Shown here in pieces: positions 11,440 to 22,464 of a stretch of 64,000 nt of DNA (the first letter of the stretch is position 1; each line of letters opens with the position of its first letter). This DNA comes from Plotosus lineatus (taxonomy: Eukaryota; Chordata; Actinopteri; Siluriformes; Plotosidae): positions 55,014,501-55,078,500 of the forward strand of contig CM045731.1 of NCBI GenBank assembly GCA_024760905.1. Direction: 5' to 3'. The position numbers were made by a program, and so were the translations under genes. A model generated the notes under the pieces. The model was not told the origin of the DNA and did no database searches. It saw only the letters and a list, made by a program, of their open reading frames with translations.

Positions 11440-13315
11440 TCAGCAAATGAGTGAGTAAAACTTCATGTCTATCAGCACTCATTTGAAAGTTACAAGAACC
11501 CCTCCAAATATGACCTTAATCTGACCTTCACCTTTCCAAGATTAAGTCATATCTTGGATTTTGGTAGGGTAGTGTCCCCAGCAAGTTTGGTGAGAAACTG
11601 TGCACAGGCGGACAAAAGAAATCCTAAGTGCAAGTGATTACAATATATCCAACAAAACTCTGCTTTGGGTGGAGATAATAACCTACTGATGAAGAATGGC
11701 CTCCTGTTTTCTGTTTTTCTTTCTCATACAGACAGATTTCTCCAATGATGGCTTGCTGGTACTGTTGTGGGATGTTCATCATGTGTTCAGTCTAAAGGCA
11801 ACCCTTAATTTTCATCACCGTATTTCAGGAAACATTTAGCTGCTCTGACTGAATAGTGGGTTAGTATTCAAGCTGTTAAGGAATGGGAGCGTGTAGGTGG
11901 ACGTAGGCACCAATGCATTTTAAGCAGGAAGAAATGTAAAACTATTCCAACAAAGTATTTAGAAAGCAGCTTTATACCACAGAACATCTTCTAGACCGAA
12001 GGCCATTACTCAAGAGTCCTTCTGCTGGGAGGACATGTCTTTGGAGAACAAGTTAAAGTTAAAGCTATGCTAAAGTCCAGTTAAAGTGCTAAGGTTTCAA
12101 CTTCTAACAATGTTTCTTAGAGTCGTTTACTCATGCTCTGGATAAAGCACACTTGCATGGACTTGTGTTCATCACTGAATAGTGCAGGGACAATTTGAAT
12201 TCCAGAAGCTAAAGGGACTTTGGATCTGTCATCTAGCCCTACCCTAGAGATATCCCTTTCTGATTTATTTTCCCATCCACTATATAACCCTTCCTTCGGG
12301 CAATGATTATTCTAGATCTGCTCCCAGAAATTCAGCTTTGATTTCAAATTTTGTTGCTTCAGACCTCTTTTGTAGATCCAAGTGAACTCATTTCAAGTGG
12401 CATTTCAAATCTAGTCTTCAAGACCAAGTTGCTAACATGGGGGTGGGGGCAACTATGCTCTGATCTTTCTTGTTCCAGAGTCTGTCTCTCAAAAGACAGA
12501 AACAGGAAACCTCAACTCAGGTCCTGGAGCTCAAAGTCTTCATATGCAGCTAATCAGCTCCAGCAAAGCAGATCATTGATTTCATATTTTAAATCCAGCA
12601 AAGTTTAGTTTCATATCGACTCGTGGAGATCAGCCCATTACAAAAAGTAAAAAATTTGTCTTGTGGGATAATTCTTTAGTTTGAGTAGTTAAGCAGTGCA
12701 AACCTTCCCAAAACCCAGCAATCCACCAAAGGAATTAAAAAATTGTCCTCTGTCAGAATCTTCAAGTCCAGTCCTGTAGCTCATCTTCATTGTCCAAAGC
12801 CCCATATCAGCAGATAACTTTTTTCAAATAACAGAAAGTTAACAGCACCCCCTGCTGGGACAGCTATAACACAACACTCCAAATAATTCCTCTATTATAC
12901 TGTGTTAAAGAATTCCTAGATTTAAAATTTGATCAAGATCATCTTCAAATTTGAACATATATTCCATTGTCCAAAGCCATGCCTCTGGTAGAAATTTCAT
13001 GAAAATCTTCACAAAATATTTTGCAACATATTGCTAACAAACAAACACACATACTGCATGTTAAACAAAGCCTCATTGTCAGAAGCAATGAAAACGGTCT
13101 TCAAGTGTTTTCTTAAGATTGCTAAAGATCTACAGATCTGTGGTTTGAGATCTACAAAATCTCCTAATGGAGAGCACAACCAAAAGAAGGTTTTAGGCCA
13201 GATCTTTAGGTTTAGGTTGAGGTCTAGATACACAAAAGCCTGTTATGATAATGGCAGGGTGGTTGTGGGATAAAGTGATCCAGTGGCAAGCAGCCAGATA
13301 AAAGTTTTCAGTAGA
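11440..13315. other. Intergenic DNA collinear with copy B, no gene recognised
   Basis: It aligns with 37,500-37,720 and then 39,885-41,400 of copy B. Parts (11,500-11,640 and 12,900-13,080: GATCAAGATCATC...GCTAACAAACAAACACAC) resemble an old dispersed fish repeat. No exon-like frame is conserved between the copies. Confidence 0.5.
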
Positions 13316-13316
13316 A

Positions 13317-13915
13317 TTTGGTGGTGGCATAGCGGTTAGCACGTCTGCTTCGCGGCAAGAGGACTTGGGTTGTGTATCTCTGTCTGTCTGTCTGTCTTCC
13401 TTTCGGCTTTTTCCCTTTCACTCGGGAGTCGCCACAGCAAACCATCTGATTCGCACGTTTGATTTGGCAGAGGTTTTTACGTCGGATGCCCTTCCTGTCA
13501 CAACCCTTTTAGCAAGGGACAGAAACACGCTGGCGACTTAGCAGCTACTCTTTACGAAAGTCAGCAATGGTTCTTTTACATGCCTCTCACCATAGACAGT
13601 GAGAGACATGGCCCGCCTTTGATAACCCAGTTAGCTGCACTGGGGGGGGGGGGGGGGGTGTATCTCTGTGGGGTATGGATTCTCACCCTGTGTTTGTGTG
13701 GGTGTCTTCCAGGTTTTCTGATTTCCTCCTACCATCCAGAGACATGCACATTAGGCTAATTGTTCGGTCAAAATTTTCCCTACATGCGTGTGTTTGAATG
13801 GTTGTGTGCGTGTTGCCCTGCAGTGGCCAGGCAAGCTGCTCATGGTGCACCTCGGTGTTGGCTGAGATAGACTCCAGACTCCCTGCAAGTAATGATAATG
13901 ATGATGAGAAGAATT
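13317..13915 (+). repeat. Family V SINE split by a family R SINE
   Basis: Head GTGGCATAGCGGTTAGCACG at 13,323, body resuming at 13,665. The uninterrupted counterpart is at 47,752-48,050 in copy B. Confidence 0.75.
13384..13657 (-). mobile_element. Family R SINE (RTE-type tail) with 12-bp TSD
   Basis: On the minus strand: body with CAGCTAACTGGGTTATCAAA, GTCTCTCACTGTCTATGGTG and TTGCTGACTTTCGTAAAG, then GGAAGGGCATCCGACGTAAA, then a tail sharing GGCGACTCCCGAG and AAGCCGAAAGGAA with the RTE LINE 3' end. The direct repeats GTGTATCTCTGT (13372-13383 and 13658-13669) mark an insertion specific to copy A. The tRNA head is truncated to a G run. Confidence 0.85.
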
Positions 13916-14426
13916 TCAAATCTGGAACCAAAAACTTTAAATTATCTTGTAGCCAGCATTGCTTTTAAACCTTCTGTGTTGTGGTCTTTGAAAATCTTTG
14001 AGTAAATACGTTCTAACGATTGGAATTAGGACTTGAATAGCAATATGTTTTTTCAAAGACCTGTGTGAAGGGAACAGACTGCAAATTCGGCACCATCAGC
14101 ATGAATGTAAAGACCATCGCGTCAGCCAAACACCAGTGCTGCACGGTCAAGCAAAAAATTTCCTGTTCTCATGCAAACCAACAACATTAAGCAAAAGTTT
14201 TTATTGCTCTGAGGACCTAAGACTTAAATGACTGTTATTGTCCTTGAATGAACCCCTTGTGGACAAAAAATAGTACTTATATGTGTTTTCCTATGCCATC
14301 TCAAATGTAAATTATAGACATCCGCACTGTTCTGGTTACGGTCGTGACTTGGGGAAGGAAGACTGGATGATGGTCTGTTCATTCTTTTCTCTCGAAAACC
14401 CAACAAACTACTTCAGCTTCTGCATT

Positions 14427-14525
14427 CAGAGTGATGTCAGAGACTTGTCCTGAGCACTGAGGTTCTCCCTCCTGTGAATTTCCACAAAATCAGTCAACTG
14501 ATTGAGCACAGTAGCGTCTGTATGC
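14427..14525 (-). pseudogene. Dead counterpart of candidate alternative sel1l3 last exon
   Basis: It aligns with 48828-48922. The acceptor CAG of copy B reads CGG here (minus strand TTTTGGCGGCATA), and a 4-base insertion (AATC) breaks the frame after the YRRYC codons. If the copy B exon is real, this one cannot be spliced or read. Confidence 0.45.
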
Positions 14526-14834
14526 CGCCAAAATAACAACAAAAGCATAATAGTTTATTATTACAGCAAAGCCACATCAAGGACTGAAACAAACATCCAG
14601 GCTGAACTTTATTACAGTAAACGTAAGGTCAGCGCTATACTGGCTGGTGTTTAACAAGTGAAGATAATTACAACAGGACAGATAAATCTCAGAAAAGAAC
14701 TGAGATAATTATGTATGCACAGTATCTCTACCATGTGTATTGTTCCACCTCATTTAATGGCTCATTCTAAACAGAGCCACATGAATTATAGCCACATTTA
14801 TTCAAACAAAATTCCAAAATTAATCAGTATATGT

Positions 14835-14992
14835 TGAGGCGCTGCATTGCAGCACGTACACCTCACAGCAAGGAGGCCTGGATTTGAGTCCAGGGCTCAG
14901 CTCAGGTGTTTCTGTGTGAAGTTTGCATATTCTCCTCTGCTTACATGGGTTTCCTGTGGGTCCTCAGGTTTATTCCAGCAGTCCAAAAACAT
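14835..14992 (+). repeat. Family V SINE, 5' part
   Basis: Head GAGGCGCTGCATTGCAGCACG through TCCAAAAACATG; cut by the LINE fragment that follows. Counterpart at 49,562-49,740. Confidence 0.65.
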
Positions 14993-14999
14993 GTGGTTT

Positions 15000-15350
15000 C
15001 CCAGGAATTTGAAGCTGGAGACAGGTTCAACAGCAATGCTATTAATATGGATAGGTTCATGAGTGTCCCCCTTTTCCTTCTTGAAGTCCACAAAGAGCTC
15101 CTTGGTTTTGATGATGTTCAGGAGCAGATTGTAGTCCACACACCATGCAGCTAGTTGCTTTACCTCTGCCCTGTAGACAGACTCATTGTTATCATTGATC
15201 AGTCTGATCACCATGGTGCCATCTGCAAACTTTATGACGGAGTTGGATCCATACATAAGCATACAGTCATGGGTGAAGAGAGAGTAGAGGAACGGGTTCT
15301 CCAGGGTTGAATATGATGGTGGAATAACACTTGAGGCCAGACTTGACACA
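15000..15350 (-). pseudogene. Reverse transcriptase fragment, Rex1/L2-like LINE
   Basis: The minus-strand frame reads VIKFADGTMVIRLI (the catalytic F/YADD position carries ADG), AAWCVDYNLLLN, KTKELFVDF and FKFLG, the order typical of Rex1/L2/CR1-group RTs. Only the palm-to-thumb part remains. It is inserted inside the family V SINE in copy A only. Confidence 0.75.
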
Positions 15351-15361
15351 CTGTTACAACA

Positions 15362-15440
15362 ATAGTAAGAACCCGCTGATAGTGGGGCAGGAACCTCCGA
15401 CCTTGGATCAGTAATCCAGTACCACCACTGCCCCTATGGA
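15362..15440 (-). repeat. tRNA-like SINE head fragment
   Basis: Minus strand reads GGGGCAGTGGTGGTACTGG...GATCCAAGGTCGGAGGTTCC, the family R head with A and B boxes. It matches the head at 49,985-50,065 in copy B. Confidence 0.6.
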
Positions 15441-15479
15441 ACCTCATAGATTTATAATTATTCCAGAGTTCTACCAGTG

Positions 15480-16090
15480 GTGGCATGTTTTCCCATGCCT
15501 GTGCGGGGTTTCTCCCAGTTACTCTGTAACTGTGAATGAGGAGAATGAATTAAGTAAAGATGAATGATAGATCATTAAAGAGGCTGAGATTCCGCAGTGT
15601 CCACATTCAACAGGGTTTGCATCACATTTTTCAATTTTAGAACTGGCTTGAGGTTTATCTCTAAGTGTACAGGGGTTTCATCTGGGTTACTCCAGTGTCT
15701 TCCTACTGTCCAAAATATGTATATGACACTAATAGGCTGATAACAATTTCCCCTATGTGTGTATGTGAGTCTGAATGATTTGTGTGTGGATCTTGCGAAT
15801 TGTTCAACTCCAGATGAACACAGGGTTATCCCTAAACAGTTTGCAAGGCCACTGATAATTTAAAAAGACACAATTTTAAAATAAATAATAATTAAATTAT
15901 AATTGTAAAAAACCTTCACTGAAAGATGTTGTTGTGATTTTAACCATAACCACTAGGCAATTGCACTCAAAATTGACAATTGGTGCTTCCACTGTGATGG
16001 TTCAACTTTAATCTCATCCATCATAGTAGAAGCACCACTTGTCAATTAGAGTTTTATCGCCTTTAATTGATAAGATCTTTAAGTGTACAT
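15480..16090. other. Scraps of family V SINE bodies, no gene
   Basis: 15,480-15,560 and 15,660-15,850 hold SINE-body fragments (GGGTTTCTCCCAG; GGGTTACTCCAGTG). The rest is AT-rich and aligns with 50,390-50,930 in copy B. Confidence 0.5.
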
Positions 16091-16094
16091 TTTT

Positions 16095-16318
16095 TCATTC
16101 ATTCATTTTCTGAACCTTTTTAATCATAATTATGGTCATGGGGAGGCTAGTGCCCATCTCAGCCAACACTGGGTGAGGGCAGAATAAACCCTGAACAGCT
16201 TGCCAGGCCATTGCAGGGCAGAAACACGCTGATGGCTATGCAGCTCCTTCTGATGAAAGTCAGCAATGGTTCTTTTACATGAACTTCTTTTAGAAAGGAG
16301 GTTCACTCTGTGTCCCAC
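16095..16318 (-). repeat. Family R SINE body carrying an L2-type tail
   Basis: Starts with TTCATTCATTCATTTTCTG (reverse of an AATGAATG tail), then the GCCCATCTCAGCCAACACTGGG module, AACAGCTTGCCAGGCCATTGC, and the family R body (AAACACGCTGATGGC, AAAGTCAGCAATGGTTC). It is one example of a shared body joined to a second tail type. Confidence 0.7.
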
Positions 16319-16497
16319 ACAGGGCTAATTAGAACATGAAAAGATTGTTATGATACATGTCTAGGATGCTCCTGAACACATCATCAGTGATGTAACCTGA
16401 GGTCCTCAGATGTTTCAGGTCTTTTAACATCAGACACCCTCGCCCAGGCGACCCAGTCATGGTTGATCAGACCTGGCTTGTGTTCAGGTGGCTTTTG

Positions 16498-17130
16498 CTA
16501 TCCCCATGGATCTCCTCTCCTAATCCACAGCCATCTCGAGGCTTTCTCTTCTTCCTCCATGATCCTCTTGATGGCTCTTCTCCTTTCCATCCCCGTAATG
16601 CCCAGCACAGACAAGGTTTTATAGAGTGATTGGCCTGTGAATCCTCTGCAGCCAACCTTGATGGGCATACACTGTGGCTTCCAGCCCTGCTTACGGAAGC
16701 CTACAACCAGATCTTCATATTTGGTCTTCTTTCTCTCATGGGCCTCATCCAGTCGGTCCTCCCATGGCATGGTGAGCTCCATCAAGATGATGCTCTTTGT
16801 CTCCTCTGACACCAGGAGGATGTCTGGCCTCAGGGTGGTTGAGACAATACACTGGGGGAACTTGAGTTGTTTCTCCAGGTCAACAGACAGCTGCCAGTCT
16901 TTTGCAGTTGCCAGTAGCCCCGATGGGTTCCTGGCTCCTGCGGTTTTTCCCAACCTCTCACCCGCCTTCACAAAGGTGATCAACTGAGTGGTGGGGCAGG
17001 ACTGTCTGCTGCTTTTGCTGCTTCCCATGCTGAACACTTCCGCAGTGGGTTTCAGAACCTGGTTGTGGCGCCAGGTGTACCGCCCCAGCCCAAGGCCTAC
17101 TGGACAGAAGCTCAGAATGTGCTCCAACAT
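16498..17130 (-). pseudogene. Zinc knuckle remnant and restriction-like endonuclease of the LINE
   Basis: The 210-codon frame starts inside the CCHC finger (MLEHILSFC) and runs through RPDILLVSEETKS, LMELTMPWEDR, and KKTKYEDLV. The D...E...K pattern of restriction-like LINE endonucleases is visible. The frame ends at RRGDPWG. Confidence 0.82.
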
Positions 17131-17861
17131 GCCTCTGCCTGGGCACTGCGGGCAGTTGGGAGACTCTATTCTACCCCAAATGGAGAGAGTTGATGGACTG
17201 GGCAGAATGTCATAGACTGCTTGGACAAGGAACTTTATTCAGTGCGGCTCTGCCCGCCAGAGCTCTGTCCATGTGACTTTTCATTCCATGGCCTGCTCCC
17301 ACCTTGTCCAGGCGCCCTGCTGCCTCAGGCCGACCTGCTGCTCCTCCTCTCCTCCACTTCTGCCCTCACCTCCTCCTGCACCAATCGCCGTCTCTCCTTC
17401 CCCTTGGCCTTTTCATACTGTGGCGTTGTATATGTTCCCAGACCAGCCCTACCGTGGGTCACTGCTCTGACCAGGGCTCTGTGTCGTATCCAAAATTCAG
17501 CCTCATTGGCTCTCCACTTCCTCCCGGTTTTCACTCTGACCCCTGCCTGGGCCTCCTTAGGGTCGCTGGAGTCCCGGTACATCATTACTTCTCTTGCCCT
17601 TGTCATCTTAAACTCCTCCTCTAGTGATCTCAGGGGCAGTTGGAGCTTGGTGTTGCGTCCATAGAGAGAGATGCTGCTAAGACTCCTAGGCAGACCCAGC
17701 CACCTCCTGAGGAAACTGCTAACCTTCCTCTCTAGGCTCTCCACGATCGAAATTGGAACCTCGTAGATGAGTAGAGGCCACAGCACTTTGGGAAGGATGC
17801 CATGTTGATAAATCCAGGCCTTGAACTTCCCGGGTAGCCCAGACCGGTCCACTGCTCTCAA

Positions 17862-18785
17862 CTAGCTCTCCAGCTCCTGACAGGTTTCCTGAATGGATGC
17901 TGAATCCTTGAGGCTGCTGTTGAACACCTTGCCAAGACTCTTCACTGGTTTTTCAGAGACAGTTGGGATTGGTGCCCCACCGATGCTGAAGCGGAACCTG
18001 ACCACAACTTTGCCCCTCTTCAGCACCAGTGACCACGATTTCTCCTGCTTAAACCTCATCCTTGCCCATCCACACAGCTCTTCTAGCCCTTGCAGAATCC
18101 ACCTGCTTCCTGGTACTGACTCAGTGGTAATGGTAAGATCGTCCATGTATGCCCTGATTCCTGGTTGCCGCACTCCCGTTGCAGTCTTTGGGCCCCGACA
18201 CTGAGTTTCAGCAGACTTAACTAGCATGTTCATTGCCAAGGCAAAAAGGATCACAGAGATGGTACAGCCTGTGATGATCCCAACCTCGACTCTGCGCCAA
18301 TCTGATGTTACAAGCCCTGCTAACACTCTCATATTGAACTGATTGTAGGAGTCCATAATGAGTTGTGCGACTTGGCCTGGCACATGATGCCTCTCCAAGG
18401 TTGCTTGGACCAGCTTGTGTGGGATGGATCCATAGACGTTAGCGAGGTCAAGCCAAAGCACTGCAAAGTCTCCTTTGTTCTCCCGAGCTTCCCTGATGAG
18501 CTGGGTCACCACTCCCGTATGCTCCAGGCAACCTGGCATCCCAGATATGCCGCCCTTCTGCACTGAGGTGTCGATGTAGCTGTTGCTGGAGAGAAAGTCA
18601 GTCAACCGCCTTGCTACTATGCTGAAGAAGATTTTCCCTTCCACACTCAGCAAGGAAATAATCCTGAACTGGTTGATGTTCTTGGAATTTTCTTCCTTTG
18701 GGATCCAGACTCCCTCAGCATATCGCCACTGCTGTGCCACCTTCCCTCTTCTCCAGATGACTTTCAAGATCTTAAAATCTTCCAT
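17862..18785 (-). pseudogene. Reverse transcriptase domain of the REL-endonuclease LINE
   Basis: 307 open codons. Seen: WIPKEENSKNINQFRIISLL (RT1-2), AVLWLDLANVYGSIPH (usually DL.NAYGS.PH), GIITGCTISVILFALAMN (usually G..QGC.LSP.LF), AYMDD catalytic box, KPVKSLGK. The Q-to-T and S/P changes in the RT4-5 region are unusual and suggest decay. Confidence 0.85.
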
Positions 18786-19483
18786 AGCCGCTTCAGTAAC
18801 AGTGGACAGTTCTTATAAACCTTGTACGGCACTCCACTTGGCCCGGGAGCTGAACTGGTTTGGGCTTTCCTCACAACATCCTGTACCTCTTTAAGGAGCG
18901 GCTCTCTTCCATCAAACTCCTTCGTGGAGGGTGGTGGTTGTATCAGGGTGTTGCAATGGCCCAGCTCCTGCTGTCTGTCAGGATTGCTGTTGGTGGTCTG
19001 GATGTGCCGATTTATCTCTTACTTGGAGCAAGTGAATCTCCCTCCACGTTTCTGTCCCAAGAGTTACTTGGTGAAGCCATAGGGGTTGGCGATGAAGGAT
19101 GCCCGCTTCCTGGTCCTTTCCTTCCGCCTCCGCCGGTGCCACTCAGCTCTTTGGAGAGTCAACAGCTTCTTTCTCAGAATGGTTCGCAGCGCTGCCAAGG
19201 GGGGGCGTTGCTCCTCGCTTGCCTCCTTGTGCTGCCTCTTAAGAGACTTGAGCTCCTGCTAGATCCGATGGATTTTTGCTGCTCTCTAGTTCATGGTGAA
19301 GGGTGCTCTTTCTGTCCTCTTCTCCACTACTCCGAACCTTACCACAGCCAGACTGACGATGATTATTGTCATCGTTTGAAGCCTTCGGTCCGCATTGCCC
19401 CTCGCTGTTGTCTCTAACACAGAGTCCACATCCCCATCAAACTGCTGCCAGTCTGCTGTCTTGCAGGCCTGCGGCCAATTGAC

Positions 19484-19804
19484 TCAAACCCTCTCCGGAA
19501 GTCTGTTCTGAGGAATTGATTGCGGCACTTGGAGGTTCCTGGCTCTGTGGGGTATCTCCGGGCCTGGCTCCTCTTGCGTCTCACCAGGTGTGTTCCTTGT
19601 GCGTTGTAGTGCTTGCTCTCCCTCTAAACACTTCATCCGAGTCTGGTGAATCTTAAGACCTCGGCTGTTCTTGCAGATCTTTCCACATCTGCACTTCACA
19701 CTCGTCGTCGATTGACCATTGCTAATGTTCGTTAACCCTAGGTCCGTCCGGTTGGGATGCTCATCCTCCCCCCATCTCGGGCATCCCTGGGGGTGTCTTT
19801 CCAT
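19484..19804 (-). pseudogene. N-terminal zinc-finger segment of the LINE
   Basis: The 106-codon frame has one C2H2-like finger, CRCGKICKNSRGLKIHQ followed by TRMKC, then a Pro/Glu-rich linker. This arrangement is found at the N-terminus of R2/NeSL-type LINE proteins and is thought to bind target DNA. Confidence 0.75.
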
Positions 19805-20154
19805 GAATCGATTCGTAGCTTTCTTTGGGTTTCCTCCTCTCAGGAGATGCGGTTCGGGCTGCCAACCCTCCCTGCCGTGGTTGCCGTCTCTCCGTGCTGT
19901 CCATCTCTCCAGTTGTCACCACTCTACTCTTGGTTGCCAACCAGTCTATTCCTGGTCGCCACTGGTTTCACCAGCTAAGTGATTAAAGGTGTAAGTGATA
20001 AAAAGGTGTTCTTCATAGAGCCCTTTATGAACACCCGTCAACACAGTAATCATAATGGAACATTTCTAAGGCCGAAATTCCATCATTCACTTTTAAACCA
20101 CACAAACTCTTCAGCCAGCTACATGTATGGACTTCCTTGACCATATGAGTTTCT

Positions 20155-20420
20155 GTTTGGAGTTTGCACGTCCTCTCTGTGTTTACATGGGCTTCAGGCA
20201 GATACTCCGGTTTCCTCACAAAGTCCAACAACATGCACAGTAGGTTAATTGGCTGTTCCAAATTGCGCCCCAGGTTTAAGAGTGAATGGGTATATCTTTG
20301 TTTTAGCTCTGCAATGGACTGGCCAGAGTGTACCCTGCCTCCATCTAGAGTCGCCTGACATAGACTCCAGCGTCACTGTGACCATAGTAGGATTAAGTGG
20401 TCTAGTAAATATAATGTATT
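20155..20420 (+). repeat. Family V SINE, headless
   Basis: GTTTGCACGTCCTC...ATACTCCGGTTTCCTC, AACATGCACAGTAGG, GGATTAAGTGGTCTAG. The distal half is shared with 51,385-51,510 in copy B. Confidence 0.65.
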
Positions 20421-20516
20421 GATTAAAAATACTACTTGAGTTCATGCCAAGACTATAATTCAGGACATGTCTGTTTTGGAAGATTAAAAAAAGAGCAATT
20501 AGGGAGCAAATTTGTA

Positions 20517-20748
20517 TCTTCTTTTTCTTTCCCTTTCGGCTTTTTCCCTTTCTCGGGAGTCGCCACAGCAAATCATCTGATTCGCAAATTTGATTTGGCA
20601 TAGGTTTTTACATCGGATGCCCTTCCTGTCACAACCCTTTAGCAAGGGACAGAAACACGCTGACGGCTTAGCAGCTACTTTTTACAAAGGTCAGCAATGG
20701 TTCTTTTACATACCTCTCACCATAGACAGTGAGAGACATGGCCCGCCT
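20517..20748 (-). mobile_element. Family R SINE, RTE-type tail, headless
   Basis: Minus strand: GACATGGC-containing body, TTGCTGACC, AGCGTGTTTCTGTCCC, GGAAGGGCATCCGATG, ATGCCAAATCAAA, GCTGTGGCGACTCCCGAG, AAGCCGAAAGGG. Absent from the copy B position (~51,635). Confidence 0.8.
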
Positions 20749-21175
20749 ATATTTATTTTAAATTGATCATAAACTGAAAAAAAACCTGTGGCAATCATGG
20801 TCAAGAAGTGGGTTTCAGACCGAAAGGTTGCTGGTTCAATTACAGAACCAGCAGTAAAAATGTGTGGTAGGGTGTTGGGGTTAATCTTCACAGCTAAAGT
20901 GCCCTTGAACAAATCGTCTGACCAGTGCTGTAAGTGTATGCTCACTTTGTACGGCTTAAATGTGGAGTCAGAGAAAAAAGAAACATCAACTTCCTGATTT
21001 TGGACATTTCACATTTCCGCCAGCAGATGGCGGTGTTGTGGAACATTTTCCTCCACAACTCACTTCCGAAAGAATCATCATTAAATCACAGAAAGGAAAC
21101 CCGGATTCTCTTGCTCTCTTTCCAGTAAATTATTATATCTTAAAACCTGCAGATTTATGTTATCCTTCTGTACTG

Positions 21176-21422
21176 CTAAAGTAGATGTGACATGAGCATC
21201 GTACCAACACACACGCACACTCCGGTCGCCGTCATCACCAAATCGGCTGCCTCTAACCAGGATCAGAGGTGTTGGGTCAAGTAGGTGCTTCCAATCCGCA
21301 GAACTCGGATGAGTCTTGAGGGTGCATCCTGATTCGTAGCGGTCCCACTTCCTGTGAGATGTCTAGTGATTCGCTCTGCTGCAGATTGGGTGTGGTACTG
21401 GGAGGACCTGAAGAGTCGTAAG
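21176..21422 (-). pseudogene. sel1l3: sel1l3-A last exon, frameshifted
   Basis: It aligns base for base with 52145-52401 except for a net 7-base deletion near 21,358-21,366 (after the QQSE codons) and a 3-base difference near the end. The shifted frame stops at 21277-21279. In the original frame a CGA-to-TGA change also appears (TRHLRS became TQHL-stop). Acceptor CTTTAAG. The downstream polyadenylation signal seen in copy B reads CATAAA here. This exon can no longer make the normal C-terminus. Confidence 0.85.
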
Positions 21423-21513
21423 CTTAAAGAAGGAGAGATATCATATATTTAAATGTGGTGGTTATAAATGCAGTACGTAGTACACAGGACACAGAAAGTG
21501 GCGAAGATCTTAC

Positions 21514-21686
21514 CTAGTGTGGCCTGTATCATGGTGGCGAGTGTTAACATGACAAGAGTGACGAGGACCAGTGCGAGGTGGCCAGGGCTGTGTGCGAAGC
21601 TCTGCCACACTCTGGCAACATGCAGGCCCAACAGAGTCAGAGAGCATGGACTCGTTTCCTCCTGTGCATCCATCAGACCCATGCAC
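21514..21686 (-). pseudogene. sel1l3: sel1l3-A transmembrane exon, frame still open
   Basis: 173 bp, acceptor TGTGTAG, donor GTAAGA, same length and phase as 52490-52662. Encodes CMGLMDAQEETSPCSL then HLALVLVTLVMLTLA, the membrane anchor. The next three upstream exons of the gene are missing from copy A: sequence jumps from the ~53,060 equivalent (22,100) to the ~56,915 equivalent. The exon is therefore orphaned. Confidence 0.85.
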
Positions 21687-21759
21687 CTACACAGACACGA
21701 CAACACTTGCACTTAGACATAACTCTGCATACTCTCACTCACTCATCTGCTTCATTCTG

Positions 21760-22110
21760 GAAGGGTGGAGACTATCTCAGCCATCACGGGGTGAAGGCAG
21801 AGTACTGTTCACCCTGAGGGGCTTGCCAGGCCATCGCAGAGCTACACACTCACACAACCATTCATACTCACACTTACACCTAGGGGCAGCTAAAGAGCCT
21901 AATGTGTGTGTTTCAGACTCTTGGAGGAAACTGAGGTACCCCGAATAAAGCACGGAAAGAACTCAAACTCATTCATTCATTCATTTTCTGAACGACAACC
22001 CTAATTATGGTCGCGTGTAAGCAGGCGCACATCCCACCTGACTCTGGGTGAGAGTACGCCAGGCCATCGCAGAGCATGAGCACGCCTACGGCTATGCCGT
22101 TAGACGGGTA
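21760..22110 (-). repeat. SINE remnants in pseudo-sel1l3 (shared with copy B)
   Basis: 21,760-21,955 is a family V body in minus orientation; 21,965-22,100 begins TTCATTCATTCATTTTCTG and holds the L2-type tail module. Counterparts at 52,733-52,915 and 52,920-53,060. The second one ends at the deletion junction of copy A. Confidence 0.6.
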
Positions 22111-22464
22111 TTTTTAATCATAATCTTACCTAAAACCATGCAGACTTTTTAAACTGTTTGACCAACAACCAAAGTTTTGAGACAAGATACCTTCACTGAC
22201 GGCCACAAAATTTCGAGGTCACCAAGGGCTAATAATCGCTAAACATCCATTTAAGAAAAGGACAAGAAATGAAATACACACACTGAAATGATTAGTGTAG
22301 GTATTTTCAATTGAATTTTTTCAGTTTCCTTTGTCCTGACATCTGACAGTGGTTAGCGAGTTTGTTAAGTCATGAAATACTCACTGTTCATTTGAAATAT
22401 GTTTGCTGCCACCTAGTGGAATATAGTCCATTTCATAGTCTGAGGAAAAAAGAATGCTCGATGA

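Larger units (their letters stand above)
16335..20000 (-). mobile_element. REL-endonuclease LINE (R2/NeSL-like), ~3.6 kb, decayed
   Basis: A non-LTR retrotransposon on the minus strand, complete in domain order. N-terminal zinc finger CRCGKICKNSRGLKIHQ (about 19,650-19,700); reverse transcriptase 18,785-17,862; thumb region 17,861-17,325; CCHC finger CPQCPGRGMLEHILSFC (~17,110-17,160); restriction-like endonuclease with RPDILLVSEETKS and ELTMPWEDR (~16,750-16,820). The RT active site reads AYMDD, as in NeSL-type elements. In-frame stops (for example at 17,862 and between 17,325 and 17,130) and a frame break before the RT make it inactive. The copy B empty site is near 51,020 (after GTTCACTCTGTGTCCC), so it inserted in copy A. 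Confidence 0.88.

Noticed and set aside
17221..17664. 147-codon plus-strand frame
   Set aside because: Antisense of the REL-endonuclease LINE thumb region; no family features.
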